Shown here in pieces: positions 14,082 through 17,411 of a stretch of DNA of 17,411 bases. The notes under the pieces were generated by a model. It was not told where the DNA came from and did no database searches. It saw only the letters and a list, made by a program, of their open reading frames with translations. The stretch is from Thermodesulfobacteriaceae bacterium. GTDB lineage: Bacteria > Desulfobacterota > Thermodesulfobacteria > Thermodesulfobacteriales > Thermodesulfobacteriaceae. Made by a program: the position numbers and the translations under genes. The first letter of the stretch is position 1; every line of letters begins with the position of its first letter. The stretch spans positions 1-17,411 of the forward strand of contig WGAR01000123.1 in the NCBI GenBank assembly GCA_015494725.1, in the 5' to 3' direction.

Positions 14082-14207
14082 TCAATAGGATAAGTTTTGG
14101 AAATTTAATTCCGAAAACTTTCTGATAAAAAGGATTAGGCAGGCAATCAAACAGCCCATGAAGAATGATTGGTGTAAAGGAGAGGTATCCTTAATCCACT
14201 TTTCCAT
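14082..14207 (-). CDS. Small membrane ORF truncated at the ISA end
   Basis: A 41-residue frame starts MEKWIKDTSPLHQSF at ATG 14207 with an excellent ribosome site (GAGGAGGT, 14219-14212). It contains one hydrophobic helix (about residues 14-28, SFFMGCLIACLILFI). The stop TGA at 14084-14082 lies within the ISA right inverted repeat, so the original protein probably went on and was cut by the IS. It follows the FGE variable-region fragment by 25 bases and may be the third gene of the WD40-caspase operon. It could be a remnant or a tiny membrane protein; I do not recognise it. Confidence 0.4.
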   Translation of the reverse strand: MEKWIKDTSPLHQSFFMGCLIACLILFIRKFSELNFQNLSY

Positions 14208-14232
14208 AAGAACCTCCTCATTCAGGAATTTT

Positions 14233-14360
14233 TTACTGAGCACCCGCGGGGCGCACCAGGCGGAAGCCCCGGCGGCTGTCCCGGTCGTCAGGCTCCTCCC
14301 TGAACCGATCGGTGCAACGCAGACCCCCGGCGAAGTTGACCACGAGCCGCCCCGCACCAC
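14233..14360 (-). pseudogene. Frameshifted 3' fragment of an FGE-like gene: second variable region (VR2)
   Basis: This 128-base minus-strand segment matches the C-terminal 129 bases of the FGE-like gene at 5073-5201, including the stop. One G is missing after the VRGGSW codons (TGGTCAAC instead of TGGGTCAAC). Restoring it gives VRGGSWVNFAGGLRCTDR and later RGFRLVRPAGAQ, a typical FGE/DGR C-terminus. Upstream, between 14361 and the caspase stop, only a scrap remains, in another frame reading INPYPYDGRNQEGE. The rest of the FGE gene is lost. It follows a caspase gene just as the intact FGE-like gene does. Confidence 0.7.
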
Positions 14361-14426
14361 GATATTTCCCCCTCCTGATTCCTCCCGTCGTATGGATATG
14401 GATTAATAAAGTCCGTCCTTCACTCC

Positions 14427-17411
14427 TTAGGGTCTGGAGAGCACTTCCTTCACCCCCTTCTCCACCCGAAGGGTGGGACGTTCGTCGCTAAAGCCCAGGC
14501 GCCGGGCATGACGCTCCACCTCTTTGAGAAAAGGCGCAAGTTCCTCCACTTCTAACATTCCGTCTTTATCCTTATCCCCCTCCAGGAAAGCCTTTGCCAG
14601 ATAATAGGTATAAATTCCATGCCTCAGATTTTCGTCCGCATAGCTTTTGCCCTTTTTATCCGTGGCAGTGGAGAAAATTTCCGCTCGGGAGGCAAAACTG
14701 ATCTTCAGGATAGCGGGCCTTGCGCTGACCATCATCCGCCCTCCGCGGTCGTAGCCCCCGTAACAGGCGTCTGCAAACACAAGGACCCTCTTTGCCCCAG
14801 CCTCCTTAAGAGTGCTCACCACCCAGGATAAAGGAATCAGCGATTCCGCCCTCAGGCCTTCCGGAGTATCATAAGGCACCATGGCGGGTTTGCCCTGGCG
14901 CGGAAAACCGTGTCCCGAATAAAATACCAGCACCTTCCTTCCCCTGGCTCCGGCGGCCACCCTCTCCACCAAATCTTTTATTCCCAGGTAAGTGGCGTCG
15001 GCATTAATGAGGGAGTGAACCTCAAAACCGTATACCTTGCGCAAAAGATCCCGCATGAGAAGGGCGTCGTATTCGGAATAGTCCGAGGGGGGAAGGTGCT
15101 TATAAGTTCCGATTCCTATCACGATGGCCACCGCATCCTCCCGCACCTTCCCGCTTTCCATAAGCCCTTTTACCCGGCGGTCCACATCGGAAACCGCCAC
15201 ATAGCTCTCCTCCGCCCGCCTCACCTCCGGTCTGAGCTCCACCACCCTCATGGGGCTCACATACTCTCCGAGCCTAAGCACGAAATTCCTTCCCCCGGAA
15301 AGCCCTTCTCCGAAGTAGCTCACCTTGAAGGGTATCTCGCGGTGCTTCCGTGCATACCGATGGGGCACCACCACCCCCACCTTCACCTCAAGACCCTCTC
15401 CCGCCGAAAGCCGGTTCTTTCTCCCTTCAAGCTCTCCCTCAAGCACCTTCACATACTCCGGAAGATCAATCTTAAACCTTAAATCCCTTGCAAGGCCCCC
15501 TTCGTTTACCAACCTCACCACCAGGGTGCCTTCCTCTCCCGGCTCAAGCTTGTGGTTCCCGGAAGCGTCCTCAAGGCCGTAATCCACCACAATCTTGGGC
15601 GGACGCCAATCCCTGGCCGTAATGAGCAGACGCTGATGGGGAGACTCAAACCCCTCCTCCGTTTCCACCCATACGGAAAGAGCATGTCTGCCTTCAATCT
15701 TTTCCTTAAGCCGGAACGAAAGCCGCTTCTCAAGCATTTTTCCGGGGAACACATCCCCCAGAGGAACCTTTCCCGGAAGCCCTAGGGCTTCGGCCCCTTC
15801 CATCCTGAGCTTCACCCTGCGGGCGACCCCCTTTCCCGTGTTGCGCACCTTAACCGAAAGGCTCACCCATTCCCGCCCTTCAAAGATGCGGTTTCCATCC
15901 TCGTCGGAGATGCCGAATTCAAGCGCCAGCCGTGGCGGGCCAGTCTCCTCGGCTGAGGGAGCCTCTCCACCGGCAACCACAACCCGCCGCCCGGCAACCC
16001 GAATCACGCTCTCCCCGGTGTGGCCGGCGGCGTCCCTGGCCACCAGCCGAACCTCAAACCCCGGATATCCCTCTGGGATCCTCACCCGATACACGAAGCT
16101 TCTCACTTCTCCCACTCCGGTTCGGAAGGAAATTCCCTCCGGGGGCTCGGAAAGCCGCTCCGTCTCAAGCACCGGCGCGCCGTTGGCGTACAACCCCTCA
16201 AGGGCAGTGTCGTCGGCCACGTAACCTTTCAGGGTAAGCATTCCCTCGGGGGAAACCTCGCGAGAGGTGATGCGGATCACCGGCGGAGAAAGGTCGGGTT
16301 TCTCCGTGGTCAGGACTCCGGCCTTAAGCCAGCCAGAAAGCCCATCCTTCCCCGCCACCTCAACCAGCACGAAGTCCCCGGCCACCTTTTTCACCCTCAC
16401 CTCCGTGTAGGGCGAAAGTTCCGATACCCTTAAGGCCCCCTCCGTCGGAGCTTTAAGGAGCGAGGCTTCCCTTCTCACCCACGCCCGGTAAGGCCTGGTT
16501 TCCTCAATCTCCGCCACCGCTTCCTCGGGAACAAAACCCGTAAGGCCCTTTTCGTTGCGCACGAGAAGGAACCCTCCTCCGGGAAGCCGCGAGAGCACCC
16601 GCACCGTCTCCCCCTCGGAAAGCCTTCCCCGGGGCTCTCCCTCCGGGACGGCGAAAAGCTCCGCCTCCCGCAGGGCCACGGCCTCGCCCCGCTTCTCCTC
16701 CAGCCGGGCCAGGGCCGAAAGCTCCACCACGCCCTTCACCGCCGGAAGATCGAGATAAGCGAAACGCTTTCCCTCACATAAGAGATAAAGATCTTTACGA
16801 AGGACGAAGGTTCCTGCTTCAAGGACCCCAGCGGAAAACCATGCTCCGGGATAGGGCTTTACTTCTATCCGACGGGTGAGAAAGGCGTTATCCCTGCTTC
16901 GGCAAAGCTCAAAAAAACCCCCCCGAACCAGGCTTCCTCGGACCGGACGTAATACATAGCTTCGAAAAGATTCGATAGTGATAAATGTTCCGGGAGGAAG
17001 GGTAACGGATTTTCCCTCGGAAGTTTTAACCACGACCCCTTTTTTAAACGCAAGGCCCCAGGAAATCGTTTTAAAAACACGCACATACTTATCCCAGCTT
17101 CCGGTTGCGAGATACCTTCCATCTGGCGAAAACGCTATACTCAGCACAGGCCCCCCGGGTTTAAACTCCCAGACCTTGCGGAAGCCTGGGATCTCAAAAA
17201 CACGCACATACTTATCCCAGCTTCCGGTTGCGAGATACCTTCCATCTGGCGAAAACGCTATACTCCACACCTCCCCCCCGGGTTTAAACTCCCAGACCTT
17301 GCGGAAGCCTGGGATCTCAAAAACACGCACATACTTATCCCAGCTTCCGGTTGCGAGATACCTTCCATCTGGCGAAAACGCTATACTCACCCTATATATC
17401 CAATATATAAG
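14427..17411 (-). CDS. WD40 - SH3 - CARDB-like - caspase multidomain protein (5' end likely outside window)
   Basis: The frame is open through the right edge. A GTG at 17390 gives 987 residues but lacks an export signal and shows only three WD40 blades, so more probably lies beyond the window. Numbering from that GTG: near-identical WD40 blades at 2-107 (SIAFSPDGRYLATGSWDKYV); an unrecognised stretch 110-235; two bacterial SH3-like domains at about 236-296 and 300-362; an Ig-like segment at about 368-468 (VIRITSREVSPEGMLTLKGY); two CARDB-like domains at about 485-592 and 597-706; a caspase domain at about 750-935 with His827 in FYSGHG and Cys876 in FADACYGG; and an EF-hand-type loop 939-950 (DKDKDGMLEVEE). 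It combines ligand-binding modules with a protease, so a sensor-executioner role is likely. The 3' end is 66 bases from the FGE fragment. Confidence 0.88.
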   Translation of the reverse strand, partial: LIYWIYRVSIAFSPDGRYLATGSWDKYVRVFEIPGFRKVWEFKPGGEVWSIAFSPDGRYLATGSWDKYVRVFEIPGFRKVWEFKPGGPVLSIAFSPDGRYLATGSWDKYVRVFKTISWGLAFKKGVVVKTSEGKSVTLPPGTFITIESFRSYVLRPVRGSLVRGGFFELCRSRDNAFLTRRIEVKPYPGAWFSAGVLEAGTFVLRKDLYLLCEGKRFAYLDLPAVKGVVELSALARLEEKRGEAVALREAELFAVPEGEPRGRLSEGETVRVLSRLPGGGFLLVRNEKGLTGFVPEEAVAEIEETRPYRAWVRREASLLKAPTEGALRVSELSPYTEVRVKKVAGDFVLVEVAGKDGLSGWLKAGVLTTEKPDLSPPVIRITSREVSPEGMLTLKGYVADDTALEGLYANGAPVLETERLSEPPEGISFRTGVGEVRSFVYRVRIPEGYPGFEVRLVARDAAGHTGESVIRVAGRRVVVAGGEAPSAEETGPPRLALEFGISDEDGNRIFEGREWVSLSVKVRNTGKGVARRVKLRMEGAEALGLPGKVPLGDVFPGKMLEKRLSFRLKEKIEGRHALSVWVETEEGFESPHQRLLITARDWRPPKIVVDYGLEDASGNHKLEPGEEGTLVVRLVNEGGLARDLRFKIDLPEYVKVLEGELEGRKNRLSAGEGLEVKVGVVVPHRYARKHREIPFKVSYFGEGLSGGRNFVLRLGEYVSPMRVVELRPEVRRAEESYVAVSDVDRRVKGLMESGKVREDAVAIVIGIGTYKHLPPSDYSEYDALLMRDLLRKVYGFEVHSLINADATYLGIKDLVERVAAGARGRKVLVFYSGHGFPRQGKPAMVPYDTPEGLRAESLIPLSWVVSTLKEAGAKRVLVFADACYGGYDRGGRMMVSARPAILKISFASRAEIFSTATDKKGKSYADENLRHGIYTYYLAKAFLEGDKDKDGMLEVEELAPFLKEVERHARRLGFSDERPTLRVEKGVKEVLSRP
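17073..17390 (-). repeat. Near-perfect 123-base tandem repeats encoding WD40 blades
   Basis: The block AAAAACACGCACATACTTAT recurs at 17073, 17196 and 17319, exactly 123 bases (41 codons) apart. The copies are almost identical, differing mainly at the codons just before SIAFSPDG (GPVL versus GEVW). Such identity at DNA level means recent duplication or homogenisation; blade number may vary between strains. The array begins at about 17390 after a 7-3-7 AT palindrome (TATATATCCAATATATA). Confidence 0.85.

Larger units (their letters stand above)
12243..14085 (+). mobile_element. ISA copy 2: decayed IS5-like element, interrupted by ISB
   Basis: The left end TTGAGACCTTTGCAAAA (12243-12259) and right end TTTTTCAAAGGTCTCAA (14069-14085) are inverted repeats with one mismatch. 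The leader of the element is split: 12243-12263 lies left of ISB, and it resumes at 13671-13712 beyond it. The internal part is deleted so that the leader runs straight into a C-terminal transposase fragment. A further copy of the leader motif (ATGATAAACTCACCTTAAAG) sits at 14023-14042. No clear target duplication is visible at the outer ends. Confidence 0.6.

Noticed and set aside
14233..14360. This segment as the DGR template repeat
   Set aside because: It has few adenines at the variable codons and T or G where VR1 has A, so VR1 cannot derive from it by adenine mutagenesis alone. It also contains the FGE stop and follows a caspase, fitting a broken target gene.
17073..17390. Regular repeats as a CRISPR array
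   Set aside because: The 123-base period has no spacer sequences and translates into WD40 blades in an open frame.

Overview
The window looks like accessory chromosomal DNA of a GC-rich diderm bacterium. Supporting signs are a periplasmic lytic transglycosylase, an ExbB/ExbD-type pair, several lipoprotein signals, overlapping ATGA/GTGA gene junctions and strong GGAGG ribosome sites. Gene style and mobile-element content remind me of thermophilic Thermodesulfobacteriota, but that placement is only a guess.

Layout. (1) Positions 3-5201 form a rightward run: the end of a Pro/Lys-rich protein that enters from the left, a MotA/TolQ/ExbB-like membrane protein, an ExbD/TolR-like partner, a lytic transglycosylase, an exported TPR-caspase (peptidase C14 type), and an exported protein of the formylglycine-generating-enzyme (FGE) / C-type-lectin fold. 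The FGE-like C-terminus looks like a diversity-generating-retroelement (DGR) variable region. (2) Positions 5240-5444 hold a broken fragment of an Rpn/DUF4351-like protein. (3) Positions 5613-9106 encode a FliA-type sigma factor, a soluble zinc-motif anti-sigma factor, a membrane-anchored Lon-like protease and a lipoprotein. The sigma gene and the lipoprotein gene share one promoter motif with identical spacing, suggesting an autoregulated regulon. (4) Positions 9632-12242 are a strikingly AT-rich island with a beta-propeller-like lipoprotein and a lipoprotein caspase. Two decayed IS5-like copies (ISA) flank it in inverted orientation with their 5' ends facing the island, like an old composite transposon. 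(5) The right ISA copy is interrupted by a complete DDE insertion sequence (ISB, 12264-13670) with a TTAG target duplication. (6) On the minus strand are a large WD40/SH3/CARDB-like/caspase protein that reaches the right edge, a frameshifted second copy of the FGE variable region, and a small membrane ORF whose stop lies in the ISA end.

How it may work together (inference). Three caspase homologues, two FGE-like variable regions, beta-propeller sensors, a proton-motive-force coupling pair, a wall-cutting enzyme and a sigma/anti-sigma/Lon-like switch lie within 17 kb. At least two caspases, and all the small sensors, carry export signals. This fits an envelope-located recognition and execution system: hypervariable FGE-like or propeller domains sense a ligand, caspases respond, and the sigma module sets expression. 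No reverse transcriptase, template repeat, CRISPR array, tRNA or rRNA is visible here.
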